Assembly: GCA_019635965.1 (NCBI GenBank)
Contig: JAHBYK010000021.1
Location: forward strand, 1 to 36,865
Length of the DNA: 36,865 nt
From: Parvibaculum sp.
GTDB lineage: Bacteria > Pseudomonadota > Alphaproteobacteria > Parvibaculales > Parvibaculaceae
Direction: 5' to 3'
The notes under the pieces are model-generated. The model did not search any database and was not told where the DNA came from. It worked only from the letters and a program-made list of their open reading frames with translations. This document shows positions 27,145 through 35,480 of the stretch, in pieces; within the stretch, counting starts at the first letter, position 1, and the number at the start of each line of letters is the position of its first letter. The translations under genes and the position numbers were made by a program.

Positions 27145-29031
27145 TCACTCGCCCGGCGGCAGGCCGAGATCGGGAAGCTCCGGCAGCAATTCGTCTTCGC
27201 GTTTGGGATGGCCGGCATTGCGCGTCGATAGGCGCCGCCAGGCCCAGTTTATCCGCGCCTCGCCGCGGAAGACGCGGCCTGCGACGACGATCTGTTCGGC
27301 GCGGCGCGTCGTGTCGCCGGTGCCGAGATAGACGCTTTCCTCGATTGCGATCTCGCATTCGCCGCCGCCCGAGCGGGCGCGGAACTGCCAGCCGTCGCCA
27401 TTCGGCAGCATCACCAGCACATTGGTCCGGTCATGCGCGAGCGAGATGCGCGCCTCGGGGTGGATGTGAAAACGGATGGTGAAGTCCGGGTCCACGACCG
27501 GCTTGGTCCAGTAGCGGCGCTGCCAGAAATAAGCCGGGCGCCGGCTCACCGTCTCCAGCCGGTCTTCGCCGCGCAGATCCTCGCCGGTTGCCGAGAGAAA
27601 CAGGCGGCGGCAATGCAGCAGACCGAACAGGCCCACATAGCCGTCATGGGTGGCCTCGAGCCAGATACCCGCCTCGTTCTCGTTGCGGCTGCTCTCGACG
27701 TTGACGGGCCCCTCCATGATGCGGGCGCCGAGCAGCGCGCGCGAGATTTTTCCCTTCAGCATCCGCGCCGAGGACGTGTCGGCGAGCACCAGGGTCGAGT
27801 GCGCCGCTGTGGCGCGGCTTGCCGCCTCCCAGTCGGGGCCGAGAACTTTCGTCGCGCCGCAATTCACGATCATGCGGGCGCGGCCCGTGCTCATCTCGAA
27901 GGCGAGGCAGCCGGCATGGGCTTCATGGCTGAAAGGGCCGGGGGGCGGCGCGCCAGTATCCATGACGAGGCTTGCAGGCCCTGCGGCAAGGCGCTGATAG
28001 CCTGAATGCGGTGCAAGGCCGAAAGGCTTGCCCTTCGTGTCGTCGCGCTCGAGCACGGCGTCGATCGCGCCGTCCGGGCCTTCTGTCGAGCCGTTGAAAA
28101 GCGCGAGGCGGCCGTCGCCGTGGCGGAAGAATCGCAGCATCGGCGTCATGCGGTCGATCGCGTCGCGCACCGGCTTCGGTACTTCGATGCGGCGTGCCGT
28201 AAGCGCGTCGCGCAGCGAGAGGAGATCGAGCAGGATCGAAAGCTGTGCCGAGGGATTGCGGCTCACATGGCCGCCATCGGCAAGGATCTGCCGGTCCAGC
28301 TCGCGGCAGAGAAGTGCGACGCCCTTTTTCAGCCGCTTGTGGCCTTCGGAAAGGCAAAGGCCGGAGAAGGCAAGGCCGAGTGCGGCGGTGATGCGCGGCT
28401 CGCCTGCCGGTGCGATGGCGGCAACGCGCGCGAGGTGGCGCGCCTGCCGCGCCATGTTGCGCAACAGCGTCGAGCGGTAGACGAGATCGGTGCCGTCGAT
28501 GATGAGGGCGCCGTTGGCGACCCAGGACATGAGGCGCCGGCCGATCACCTGCGGGCGCCAGGCAATGTCGTGCCAGCGGCCTTCGGTGGCGATCCAGCTT
28601 GCCACCAGCTCCTGTGCATAGCGGCGCGCCGTGTCGCCGTCATTGGCGTCATGCGCGGTGGTGAAATGGCGCAGCCATGAAAAGCCATGCAGCTCTTCCG
28701 CCCAGCGTTCGCTCGGCGGATCGGCGGCGAAGGGCGAGGAGCCGCCCGGCGCGCGCACCTGTCCGCCCGGCAGGAACCATCGCCCCTGAAACAGCGCATC
28801 GGCGGCGCTCGCCCTGCCGGGTCTCAGCTCGGGCGGATAGAGCACCATGTGATCGGGCATCGGGCCGCGCAGCGTCTGGCCATAGATCCAGGTGTTGAAG
28901 ATGCGGGCAAGGGCTGCATCGCGCGTGCGCGTGAGTGCGGCACCGGCAAGATCGATCAGCCGGTTGCCGGACGCGGCGCGGCCGGAAGCGGTTGCTCCCT
29001 TTCGTTCCGTTGTCGCCCGCGCCTCGGCCAT
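27145..29031 (-). CDS. Heparinase II/III family protein
   Basis: 628-aa protein. The N-terminal half is an alpha-helical toroid (WRPQVIGRRLMSWVANGALI, with HAxxxANGM-like spacing), and the C-terminal half a beta-rich heparinase II/III domain (FSHEAHAGCLAFEMSTGRARMIVNCG, ARATAAHSTLVLADTSSAR). Members cleave acidic polysaccharides by beta-elimination. There is no signal peptide, so the place and substrate of action are unclear. In Rhizobiales this gene is regularly found between rsmB/rpe and purH, as here, hinting at an envelope-related role rather than catabolism. It follows rpe by 30 nt on the same strand. Confidence 0.88.
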   Translation of the reverse strand: MAEARATTERKGATASGRAASGNRLIDLAGAALTRTRDAALARIFNTWIYGQTLRGPMPDHMVLYPPELRPGRASAADALFQGRWFLPGGQVRAPGGSSPFAADPPSERWAEELHGFSWLRHFTTAHDANDGDTARRYAQELVASWIATEGRWHDIAWRPQVIGRRLMSWVANGALIIDGTDLVYRSTLLRNMARQARHLARVAAIAPAGEPRITAALGLAFSGLCLSEGHKRLKKGVALLCRELDRQILADGGHVSRNPSAQLSILLDLLSLRDALTARRIEVPKPVRDAIDRMTPMLRFFRHGDGRLALFNGSTEGPDGAIDAVLERDDTKGKPFGLAPHSGYQRLAAGPASLVMDTGAPPPGPFSHEAHAGCLAFEMSTGRARMIVNCGATKVLGPDWEAASRATAAHSTLVLADTSSARMLKGKISRALLGARIMEGPVNVESSRNENEAGIWLEATHDGYVGLFGLLHCRRLFLSATGEDLRGEDRLETVSRRPAYFWQRRYWTKPVVDPDFTIRFHIHPEARISLAHDRTNVLVMLPNGDGWQFRARSGGGECEIAIEESVYLGTGDTTRRAEQIVVAGRVFRGEARINWAWRRLSTRNAGHPKREDELLPELPDLGLPPGE

Positions 29032-29061
29032 TCGGAAGGCCCTTTCTTCGTGCGTGCCCGA

Positions 29062-29733
29062 TCAGGCGCCACCGCGCAATGTTGCGATGTTCTTCGCATA
29101 GGCGGCGGGACCGCCCTTGAAGGTTGCCGTGCCCGCGACGAGCACATTGGCGCCTGCCGCAATCGCGCGCGGCGCCGTTTCGAAATTGATGCCGCCATCG
29201 ACTTCGAGTTCGACCGGAAGTCCCTCGGCGTCGATCCGCTTGCGGATGGTTTCGATGCGCGCAAGCTGGCTTTCGATGAAGCTCTGGCCGCCGAAGCCCG
29301 GGTTCACCGACATGACAAGCACGAGATCGATGTCATGAAGCAGCGGCCAGAGAAATTCGAGCGGCGTGCCGGGATTGAGCGAGAGTCCGGCCTTGCAGCC
29401 CGCCGCCTTGATCGACTGGATGGTGCGGTGCGGGTGCGGCCCCGCTTCCGGGTGGAAGGTGATGATACCGGCACCCGCCTTCGCAAAACTCTCGATATAG
29501 AAGTCGACCGGCGAGATCATCAGGTGAACGTCGAACACCTTGTCCGAATATGGCTTGATCGCCTTCAGCACATCCGGGCCGATGGTGATGTTCGGCACGA
29601 AATGGCCATCCATCACATCGACATGGATATAGTCGGCGCCCGCTTCCGTGATCGCGCGGACCTCCTCGCCCAGCCGGGCGAAGTCGGAGGCGAGAATGGA
29701 AGGTGCAATCTTTACGCTCGATTTGCCGCTCAT
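29062..29733 (-). CDS. rpe: Ribulose-phosphate 3-epimerase
   Basis: 223-aa TIM-barrel enzyme interconverting ribulose-5-P and xylulose-5-P in the pentose phosphate pathway. Motifs are KIAPSILASDFARLGEE, the metal-binding HVDVMDGHFVPNITIGPDV, VMSVNPGFGGQSFI, and LEVDGGI with the second Asp. Complete and of normal length. It is co-directional with the heparinase-like gene downstream and the FkbM gene upstream (122 nt away). Confidence 0.97.
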   Translation of the reverse strand: MSGKSSVKIAPSILASDFARLGEEVRAITEAGADYIHVDVMDGHFVPNITIGPDVLKAIKPYSDKVFDVHLMISPVDFYIESFAKAGAGIITFHPEAGPHPHRTIQSIKAAGCKAGLSLNPGTPLEFLWPLLHDIDLVLVMSVNPGFGGQSFIESQLARIETIRKRIDAEGLPVELEVDGGINFETAPRAIAAGANVLVAGTATFKGGPAAYAKNIATLRGGA

Positions 29734-29855
29734 CGCTCAAAGCTCTTGTGGTAATGACCGCCCGAGCATACTGCATTTTGCGGCGCGGGCCTGTTCTTTC
29801 AGTGATTAACAGCAAGCCTCACAAGGCGCAAGAATCGCAAGCCCTGGGCGGGCCC

Positions 29856-30635
29856 TCATTCGGCGAGGAGCTGGGCCCTTGCCTCCGGCACGAAGACATA
29901 ATCGGCCGGGCCGTCATAGCGGTCCACCCGGGTCATGCGATAGGCGTCATGCTCGAAGGTCTTGAAAATCGCGTAACCGAAAGGCTCGAGAATTTCAAAA
30001 ACGCCCTTGCCGTCCGGTGTCCCGGCCTCTGCCCGTTCGTTCACTTCCAGCATGATGGCGGGGCGGAACCGGCCGATCGAGGTGAGCGCCCCGCGCAGGA
30101 AATGAGGTTCCCAGCCCTCGATGTCGGCCTTGATGAAGTCGATCCTTCCGATGCCGTTTTCCGCGACGAAGCTGTCCAGCGTGGTGAGGTGGACCTCCTC
30201 TTGGACGGCCTCGCGGTCAGGACGTTCCGCACCGAGATGCGAAAGGCCGAAGCCGAGGCTGCCGCGCTTCTTCACCGGAATCGACAGGGTCATCACGGCC
30301 GGCGCGTCGGAGAGGCCGCGCGGCACCACGACGACATTTGAAAGCCGGTGCAGGAAGACGGTCTTGCGCAGGATGGACAGCGCATAGGAGCCCGGCTCGA
30401 ACGCATAGACGGTGCCGCGCGGCATGGCCCTGGCGAAGAGCTTGGCGTGTTGTCCGGCATGGGCGCCGACATCGATGGCGACGCCGTCTTCCGGCAGAAG
30501 CGGTGCGAGGCGGATGCCGAGATCGCGGTGATGAAGCGGTGCGAGGCGGATGCCGAGATCGCGGTGATACTGATAGGCGACCGCCTTGAAAAGATGCGCG
30601 ATCCAGGTTGCCCGCTGCCGGAATGTCAGTTTCAT
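29856..30635 (-). CDS. FkbM family SAM-dependent methyltransferase with internal 12-aa duplication
   Basis: 259-aa methyltransferase; FkbM-type enzymes often modify sugars or lipids. The SAM site AIDVGAHAGQHAKLFARAMP, the acidic VYAFEPGS, and DFIKADIEGWEPHFLRGA (the FkbM fingerprint) are all present. Residues near 24-47 contain two copies of a 12-residue unit (RDLGIRLAPLHH / RDLGIRLAPLLP), encoded by a perfect 36-bp tandem repeat. The duplication precedes the SAM motif and keeps the frame. The ATG at 30635 follows AGGCGAG. It is 16 nt from the methyltransferase upstream, so the pair is probably co-transcribed. Confidence 0.9.
   Translation of the reverse strand: MKLTFRQRATWIAHLFKAVAYQYHRDLGIRLAPLHHRDLGIRLAPLLPEDGVAIDVGAHAGQHAKLFARAMPRGTVYAFEPGSYALSILRKTVFLHRLSNVVVVPRGLSDAPAVMTLSIPVKKRGSLGFGLSHLGAERPDREAVQEEVHLTTLDSFVAENGIGRIDFIKADIEGWEPHFLRGALTSIGRFRPAIMLEVNERAEAGTPDGKGVFEILEPFGYAIFKTFEHDAYRMTRVDRYDGPADYVFVPEARAQLLAE
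30497..30568. repeat. Perfect 36-bp tandem duplication inside the FkbM gene
   Basis: Copy 1 is 30497-30532 and copy 2 is 30533-30568; they are identical over 36 bp, beginning gaagcggtgcgagg. The length is a multiple of 3, so the reading frame survives. No sequence drift suggests a recent event or active copy-number change. Confidence 0.95.
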
Positions 30636-30651
30636 CTCGCCTGCCTTCCGG

Positions 30652-31410
30652 TCACTTCTTGCGCGCCAGAACCTTGAGGCGCGGTTTCGGGCTCCAGATG
30701 AAACGGATCACCTCGAAGCCATGATCGGTGAGGAAGCGGCGCATCGCCTTCTTCGTGAAATAATGCAGATGCTGCGGCGGAAAGACTTCCCGCCAGGCGG
30801 TGAAGTCGCGCGGCACGAACCAGTGCCCTGCATCCGGCGTCGACAGATAGAGAAGCGCGCCGGGCTTGAGGCGTTTGCGCATCGCCTCGAAATAGGCATG
30901 GGGATCGGGAAGATGCTCGATCACCTCGATCATGAAGGCGAAGTCGAAATCGGCCCAGTCGGCGGGCAGGCTCTCAAGGGCCCCCGCATGAAATTTTCCG
31001 CGCGGATATTCCTTGCGGGCGATGCCGACGCTTTCCTCGTCGATATCGACGCCATGCGCATCGAGGCCGAGCCGTATTGCGGCTTCGACAGCGGTGCCGA
31101 TATTGCAACCGAAATCGATGAAGCGGTTTCCCGGCGCAAGCTGCCGGTAACGGCGGATCTGTTTCATGGCGCGCAGAACCTTGCGCTCCGCCTTTGCCGC
31201 GTAAAGTTTGTTCGAGGAATATTTTTCGTAGATCGCCGCAATCTCGGACAGCGGCGGCGTTGGATGAACGAAGTGAAATCCGCACTCCATGCAGCGGAAA
31301 ATGCGGTAGCCGGAGGAAATGCCGGCCGGGCGGAAAGTGGTGCCGCCGCAGATGATGCAGGCTTCCGGCTCCACGGCCGCTTCGTTCGATCGTGTTTCTG
31401 TCTGCGTCAC
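30652..31410 (-). CDS. Class I SAM-dependent methyltransferase with N-terminal zinc ribbon
   Basis: 252-aa protein. Cys18, Cys21, Cys40 and Cys43 (CIIC and CMEC) form a probable zinc finger, followed by a Methyltransf_23-type domain with FIDFGCNIGTAVEAAIRLG (motif I), DIDEESV (motif II) and FDFAFMIEVIEHLPDP. This layout is common in sugar or surface-polysaccharide methyltransferases. It is paired with the FkbM gene 16 nt downstream; together they may methylate a glycan. Target unknown. Confidence 0.88.
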   Translation of the reverse strand: MTQTETRSNEAAVEPEACIICGGTTFRPAGISSGYRIFRCMECGFHFVHPTPPLSEIAAIYEKYSSNKLYAAKAERKVLRAMKQIRRYRQLAPGNRFIDFGCNIGTAVEAAIRLGLDAHGVDIDEESVGIARKEYPRGKFHAGALESLPADWADFDFAFMIEVIEHLPDPHAYFEAMRKRLKPGALLYLSTPDAGHWFVPRDFTAWREVFPPQHLHYFTKKAMRRFLTDHGFEVIRFIWSPKPRLKVLARKK

Positions 31411-31481
31411 TTGATGCCGTCCGAAAAGCTCGCGCCAGACTGACGCCGGGCCTGCCCCGCGTCAACAAGGGAATGGGAGTG

Positions 31482-32807
31482 TCAGCGGCGTGTCAGCCGC
31501 GCGGCGAAGAATCCGTCCATGCCGCCTTCGATGCCCATGTGGCAGGGCAGGCTTCGCAGATCGCCTTCGCCGGTGATGATTTCTTCAAGGCCACCGGCTT
31601 CGGCGGGCGTGATGGGCTTGCGCGCGAACGCTGCTTGGCGGGCGAGAAAGGCCTCGATCTGGCGTTCGCCTTCTTCGGGCTCCAGCGAACAGGTGCAATA
31701 GACGAGCGTGCCGCCCGGCGCGAGGAGGCTTGCCGCATTGTCGAGCAGGCGCGCCTGAAGGGCGGCGAGCTTGTCGCGGTCGGCGGGCGATTTCAGGCGG
31801 AGCACATCCGGGTGGCGCCGCGCCGTTCCGGTTGCGCTGCAGGGTGCATCGAGAAGGATGAATTCCCATTGACGGCCGGGCGACCAGCTTGCGGCATCCG
31901 CGGCCACGGTCCTGACCGGCAAGCCGAGACGGGCGAGATTCTCGTTCAGCCGTTCGAGGCGCGGCTTGGAGCGGTCGAGCGCCGTCACATCGGCACCGGC
32001 GGCGGCGAGTGCCGCCGTCTTGCCGCCCGGTGCGGCGCAGAGGTCGAGAACCTCACGGCCCTTCACATCGCCAAGCAGCTTTGCCGGCAGCGCGGCGGCT
32101 GCATCCTGCACCCACCATGCGCCTTCCTCGAAGCCCGGCAGCTCCTCCACGCGGCCCGCATCCTCAAGACGCAGCGTTCCGGTCGGCAGGATGGCGGCGC
32201 CGAGCGTTTCGGCCCAAACAGCTGCTGATGCTTCATCCTTCAGGGACAGATCGAGCGGCGGGTTTTCATATTGCGCGCGGATGATGCGGCGGGTGGTTTC
32301 CTCGCCATAGGCGCCGGTCCAGCTTTCCCAGAGCCAGTCCGGCGTGTCGAGGCGTTCAGTATCGAGCGTGGCGAGCATCGCATCGCCTTCCCGCGCGAGG
32401 CGGCGCAGCACGGCATTGACGAGCGCCTTGTAGTGCTTTGCGGTGGTATCCTTGTCCGCCGTCTCGACATTCATGGCGACGGCGGCATGGGCCGGAACCC
32501 GCAGGAACAGGAGTTCGGCCGCGCCCGCCCGCAGGATGTCCCGCACCGGCCCGGCGCGCTTCGGCAGTTCCTTGTCGAGCATGGCGTCGATCAGGTGGTC
32601 GATGGTGCCGAGGCGGCGCATGACGGTCGCGGCAATAGCGCGGGCAAAGGCACGGTCGCGCGGGGCGACGCGGGCCAGCGCGCCGCCTGCCGCTTCCGCG
32701 GCAAAGGCCTCGTCGAGCGGCCGGCGGCTTGTCAGCACATCGCCGATGAGGGCGGCGGCGGCCTGGCGCGCGCCGAGGCCCGCCATGTCGGAAGATCGGT
32801 TGTTCAT
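31482..32807 (-). CDS. rsmB: 16S rRNA (cytosine-C5) methyltransferase RsmB (Sun/NOL1 family)
   Basis: 441 aa: an N-terminal NusB-like RNA-binding domain (about 10-145, RQAAAALIGDVL... KALVNAVLRRL) and a C-terminal methyltransferase. SAM binding is in VLDLCAAPGGKTAALA; the two catalytic cysteines are in LLDAPCSATGT and LVYCTCSLEPEEGE. These are the signature motifs of the RsmB class, which methylates C967 of 16S rRNA in E. coli. The ATG at 32807 is first; a second Met lies at residue 8. Downstream of htpX on the same strand. Confidence 0.95.
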   Translation of the reverse strand: MNNRSSDMAGLGARQAAAALIGDVLTSRRPLDEAFAAEAAGGALARVAPRDRAFARAIAATVMRRLGTIDHLIDAMLDKELPKRAGPVRDILRAGAAELLFLRVPAHAAVAMNVETADKDTTAKHYKALVNAVLRRLAREGDAMLATLDTERLDTPDWLWESWTGAYGEETTRRIIRAQYENPPLDLSLKDEASAAVWAETLGAAILPTGTLRLEDAGRVEELPGFEEGAWWVQDAAAALPAKLLGDVKGREVLDLCAAPGGKTAALAAAGADVTALDRSKPRLERLNENLARLGLPVRTVAADAASWSPGRQWEFILLDAPCSATGTARRHPDVLRLKSPADRDKLAALQARLLDNAASLLAPGGTLVYCTCSLEPEEGERQIEAFLARQAAFARKPITPAEAGGLEEIITGEGDLRSLPCHMGIEGGMDGFFAARLTRR

Positions 32808-32877
32808 GGGGAGAGGGTTAGAGCACAGGGCCCGCCCTCGCGCAAAGCCTCAGTTCCCCGGCTGCTGGCCTGCGGGC

Positions 32878-33744
32878 TCAGCTCCAGGGGCGGCGCTGCG
32901 CTGCGCCCGCCGCCTCGGCGAGTTTCCGCAGTTCGGCAATCCGGTTTGCCGTCGCGGGGTGCGTCGAAAAGAGGTTGTCGCGGCCCTGTCCGTTCAGCGG
33001 ATTGATGATGAACATATGGGCGGTCGCGGGGTTTGCTTCCGCCGCCTCGTTCGGCGCGCCGCGGCGCGCGGCCTCGTCGATCCGCTCGAGAGCCGAAGCA
33101 AGCCACATCGGATTGCCGCAGATTTCGGCGCCGCCGCGATCGGCGGAATATTCGCGCGTGCGGCTGATCGCCATCTGCACGAGACCCGCCGCCATGGGCG
33201 CGAGAATGGCGAGCGCCAGCGCGCCGGCAAAGCCGCCGGCATTGCGGTTGCCGCCGAAGAAGAGCGCGAAATTCGCGAGCATGGAAATCGCACCGGCAAT
33301 GGTCGCCGTCACGGTCATGGTCAGCGTGTCGCGGTTCTTGATATGGGAGAGTTCATGCGCCATGACGCCGGCGAGTTCTTCCGGCGAGAGCATGCGGATG
33401 AGGCCCGTCGTCGCGGCGACGGCAGCATTGTCCTCGTTGCGGCCGGTAGCGAAGGCATTGGGCTGGGGATTGTCGATGATGTAGATCGCGGGCACCGGCA
33501 TGTTGGCGCGGTTCGCGAGCTCCCGCACGATGCCGACATAGTTCGGCGCCGTCGTCTCGTCGACGCGCTTCGCGTTATACATGCGCAGCACGATCTTGTC
33601 GGAATTCCAGTAGGCAAAGAAATTCATCGCCGCGGCGACAAGGAAGGCGATCATCGCGCCGCCTGCGCCGCCGATCAGATAGCCGAGCCCCATGAAAAGC
33701 GCGGTCATGGCCGCGAGCAACATGAAGGTCTTGAGCGTGTTCAT
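32878..33744 (-). CDS. htpX: Membrane zinc metalloprotease HtpX (M48)
   Basis: 288-aa inner-membrane protease for membrane-protein quality control. Two N-terminal membrane segments (about 5-40) come before the catalytic HELSH (H130, E131, H134), two further hydrophobic segments follow, and the third zinc ligand E198 is in [11 protein letters not shown]. The ATG at 33744 gives the standard N-terminus ([17 protein letters not shown]). Full-length, with no anomaly. It is first of the minus-strand run that continues with rsmB; divergent from the SDHAF4-like gene. Confidence 0.96.
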   Translation of the reverse strand: MNTLKTFMLLAAMTALFMGLGYLIGGAGGAMIAFLVAAAMNFFAYWNSDKIVLRMYNAKRVDETTAPNYVGIVRELANRANMPVPAIYIIDNPQPNAFATGRNEDNAAVAATTGLIRMLSPEELAGVMAHELSHIKNRDTLTMTVTATIAGAISMLANFALFFGGNRNAGGFAGALALAILAPMAAGLVQMAISRTREYSADRGGAEICGNPMWLASALERIDEAARRGAPNEAAEANPATAHMFIINPLNGQGRDNLFSTHPATANRIAELRKLAEAAGAAQRRPWS

Positions 33745-33853
33745 TTTTCTCTGCCGGTCCTCTCGGGCGTTGTGGTGCCCGCCGGGCTGGATGCGGCGGG
33801 CTTCGCAATCTATATGTAGTCGAAGAAGTCCCTGTTCAAGAAAGCGCCGAACG

Positions 33854-34075
33854 ATGACGGATGAGAGAAAGACGCAGGAAAGCGGCGAAAGCGTGGCGGA
33901 AGCCCCGCGCAAACCGCTCACGCCTGCGGCAGAACGCGCCCTGGCCGAGGCGGCGGAGCGCCGCCGCAAGGCCGACGATGCGCCCGCTCCCCCTCGAGAG
34001 ATCAACGGGCGCGGCGGCAAGGAGCCCACGCGCTATGGCGACTGGGAAGCGAAGGGCATCGTCAGCGATTTCTGA
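33854..34075 (+). CDS. DUF1674 protein, succinate dehydrogenase assembly factor 4-like
   Basis: 73-aa protein with a charged disordered N-terminus and the C-terminal hallmark [20 protein letters not shown] of DUF1674/SDHAF4. In mitochondria SDHAF4 binds the flavoprotein subunit of complex II and limits reactive oxygen release; a similar role in this organism is inferred. The ATG at 33854 fits the family start. No sdh genes are next to it, which is usual. Confidence 0.9.
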   Translation: MTDERKTQESGESVAEAPRKPLTPAAERALAEAAERRRKADDAPAPPREINGRGGKEPTRYGDWEAKGIVSDF

Positions 34076-34132
34076 TTTCTCTCAGCGATATTCCGGGGCG
34101 GGGCGCAGCGGGGGCGCGACAGAGGACGCCAG

Positions 34133-34867
34133 TTGAACGAAAGATTGTCGCCCCGCATTCGCCGTCTTCGCGCCATCGCCGGGCTTGCCTTCCGTTTCCT
34201 GCTTCCCATCCTGGGACTTGGCGGCGCGCTCTGGTTCGCCTTCTTCCATTTTCCGGATGCCTATAACCCCTTTACGCCGCCCGATCTTCGCGAGCCGCCC
34301 AATCTCCTCACGAGCCTGAAGCTCCGCGGGCTCGCAAACGAATATGCAATCTGCACATCGGTGGTGAAGGCGGCGGGCGCGAAGACGCGGCAGAGCAGCA
34401 TTGCCTCGCGCGCCGAAGGCTGCGGCATGGAGCGGGGGCTCCGGCTCGAGCAGTCGCGGATTTCCTATGGGGGGAGTTTCGATCTCACCTGCCCGGCCAC
34501 GGCGGCGCTTCTCATGTGGGAGCGGCATGTGGTGGAGCCTGCCGCGCGCGAGCATCTCGGCACGGAGGTCACGCGCATCCGGCATGCGGGCACCTATGCC
34601 TGCCGCAATGTGAACCATTCCGCGAGCGGGCGGCGCAGCGGCCATGCGGCGGCCAATGCGATCGACATTGCCGGCTTCGACCTTGCCGACGGGCGGCGCA
34701 TCACGCTCCTTGCCGACTGGGGCAAGGACACGGACAAGGGCCGCTTTCTCGCCGAAGTGCGGGACGGCGCCTGCGGGCTATTCCCGATGGTGCTCGGCCC
34801 CGACTACAACGCGCTCCATGCCGACCATTTCCATTTCGAAATGTCCCGCTGGGGGATTTGCCGGTGA
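34133..34867 (+). CDS. Extensin-like (peptidase M15-related) protein
   Basis: 244-aa protein with one N-terminal membrane anchor (about 20-40) and a periplasmic extensin-like C-terminal domain. The HSASGRRSGHAAANAIDIAGF and LHADHFHFEMSRWGICR motifs carry the His/Asp set that resembles the zinc site of D,D-carboxypeptidases of the M15 clan, and four or more cysteines may form disulfides. A cell-wall role is inferred. The start is TTG at 34133 with GAGG 7 nt upstream; no nearby ATG or GTG fits. Confidence 0.88.
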   Translation: MNERLSPRIRRLRAIAGLAFRFLLPILGLGGALWFAFFHFPDAYNPFTPPDLREPPNLLTSLKLRGLANEYAICTSVVKAAGAKTRQSSIASRAEGCGMERGLRLEQSRISYGGSFDLTCPATAALLMWERHVVEPAAREHLGTEVTRIRHAGTYACRNVNHSASGRRSGHAAANAIDIAGFDLADGRRITLLADWGKDTDKGRFLAEVRDGACGLFPMVLGPDYNALHADHFHFEMSRWGICR

Positions 34868-35052
34868 GGTTTGATCCACAGGTTTTATAGACCCGTGCCT
34901 TGCATACCCACCCGGAGTGATTGGACAATACGAATCGGCGGTCGCCGCCTGAGTCTTTCCCGAAAAGCAATGCGCCTCTAGCGGCGGGTTGCATTGTGCA
35001 ATTCGGAGTTGATGGGCTGAACCCATCCGAGAGATGAAAGGAGGTGACGGTT
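34868..35052. other. Leader region before the 35-aa ORF
   Basis: 185 bp with no ORF I would call. It contains the dyad TTGCATTGTGCAA (34989-35001) and, just before the ORF, a 6-bp hairpin GATGGG-CTGAA-CCCATC (35011-35027). No clear -35/-10 pair stands out. Confidence 0.5.
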
Positions 35053-35160
35053 ATGCGTGTATTCGTACGCGCGTATACGCGTTTCCGCCTCGGCAGGTGT
35101 GAGCACGTTAGTGCCCACACCCGTCGTTGGCCTAATCAGATGTCCTTCTCGTTTTCCTAG
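35053..35160 (+). CDS. Putative small basic protein (35 aa), unknown function
   Basis: A short ORF with an exceptionally strong ribosome site: AAAGGAGGTGA (35037-35047) lies 5 nt before the ATG, nearly the full anti-SD complement. The peptide (MRVFVRAYTRFRLGRCEHV...) has seven Arg, several aromatic residues and one Cys, and ends in NQMSFSFS. I do not recognise the family. The DNA inside the ORF can also fold: CGCGTATACGCG (35070-35081), and GGTGTG-AG-CAC-GTTA-GTG-CC-CACACC (35096-35121). It may therefore be a leader peptide, a dual-function RNA, or an RNA whose ORF is only apparent. The extensin-like gene ends 185 nt upstream on the same strand. Confidence 0.55.
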   Translation: MRVFVRAYTRFRLGRCEHVSAHTRRWPNQMSFSFS

Positions 35161-35480
35161 ACCGGTAGGACACTGACCGGGGCGGCGGCCGCCACTTCGT
35201 GCGACCAAGAACGTGCCGGAATGCATGATTCGGAATGCTTTTAAGCATGCTCGAATGAGCGTTTAAGCATGTTCGGTTGGTCATTATTGACCGATCCAAG
35301 CGCGCTCGCGCAACAGAAAGTTGCATGGTGTGCAACTTCGGGCAGCGATTTTTGGCTGAACTGCGTGCTTTTCGGCCTAGCCGAATTTGCATTCATGCAA
35401 CTTCAGGCGCACGGCGTGCGCCGGGGGTGCGTCGTAAAAATACCTGCTTCTTTGCAGGAAAGAACCTGCGGCGGGCAGGA
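35161..35480. other. Non-coding region rich in short dyads
   Basis: 320 bp without a convincing gene. It holds CCGGT-N9-ACCGG right after the 35-aa ORF, ATGCTTTTAAGCAT followed by two TTTAAGCATG direct repeats (about 35238-35269), GGTCA-TTAT-TGACC (near 35276-35291), AAGTTGCA-N5-TGCAACTT (35318-35338) and TTGCAT-TC-ATGCAA (35387-35400). The last two are alike and each is followed by CTTC and GGC. The terminator of the 23-aa gene is at its right end. Confidence 0.6.
35436..35458 (-). terminator. Rho-independent terminator of the 23-aa gene
   Basis: On the minus strand CCTGC-AAAGAA-GCAGG is followed by TATTTTT. It lies 23 nt beyond the stop of the small membrane protein at 35481, supporting that gene as a real transcript. 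Confidence 0.65.

Noticed and set aside
34980..35408. CRISPR array
   Set aside because: The repeated dyads are short, diverged and irregularly spaced; there are no constant-length spacers and no cas genes.
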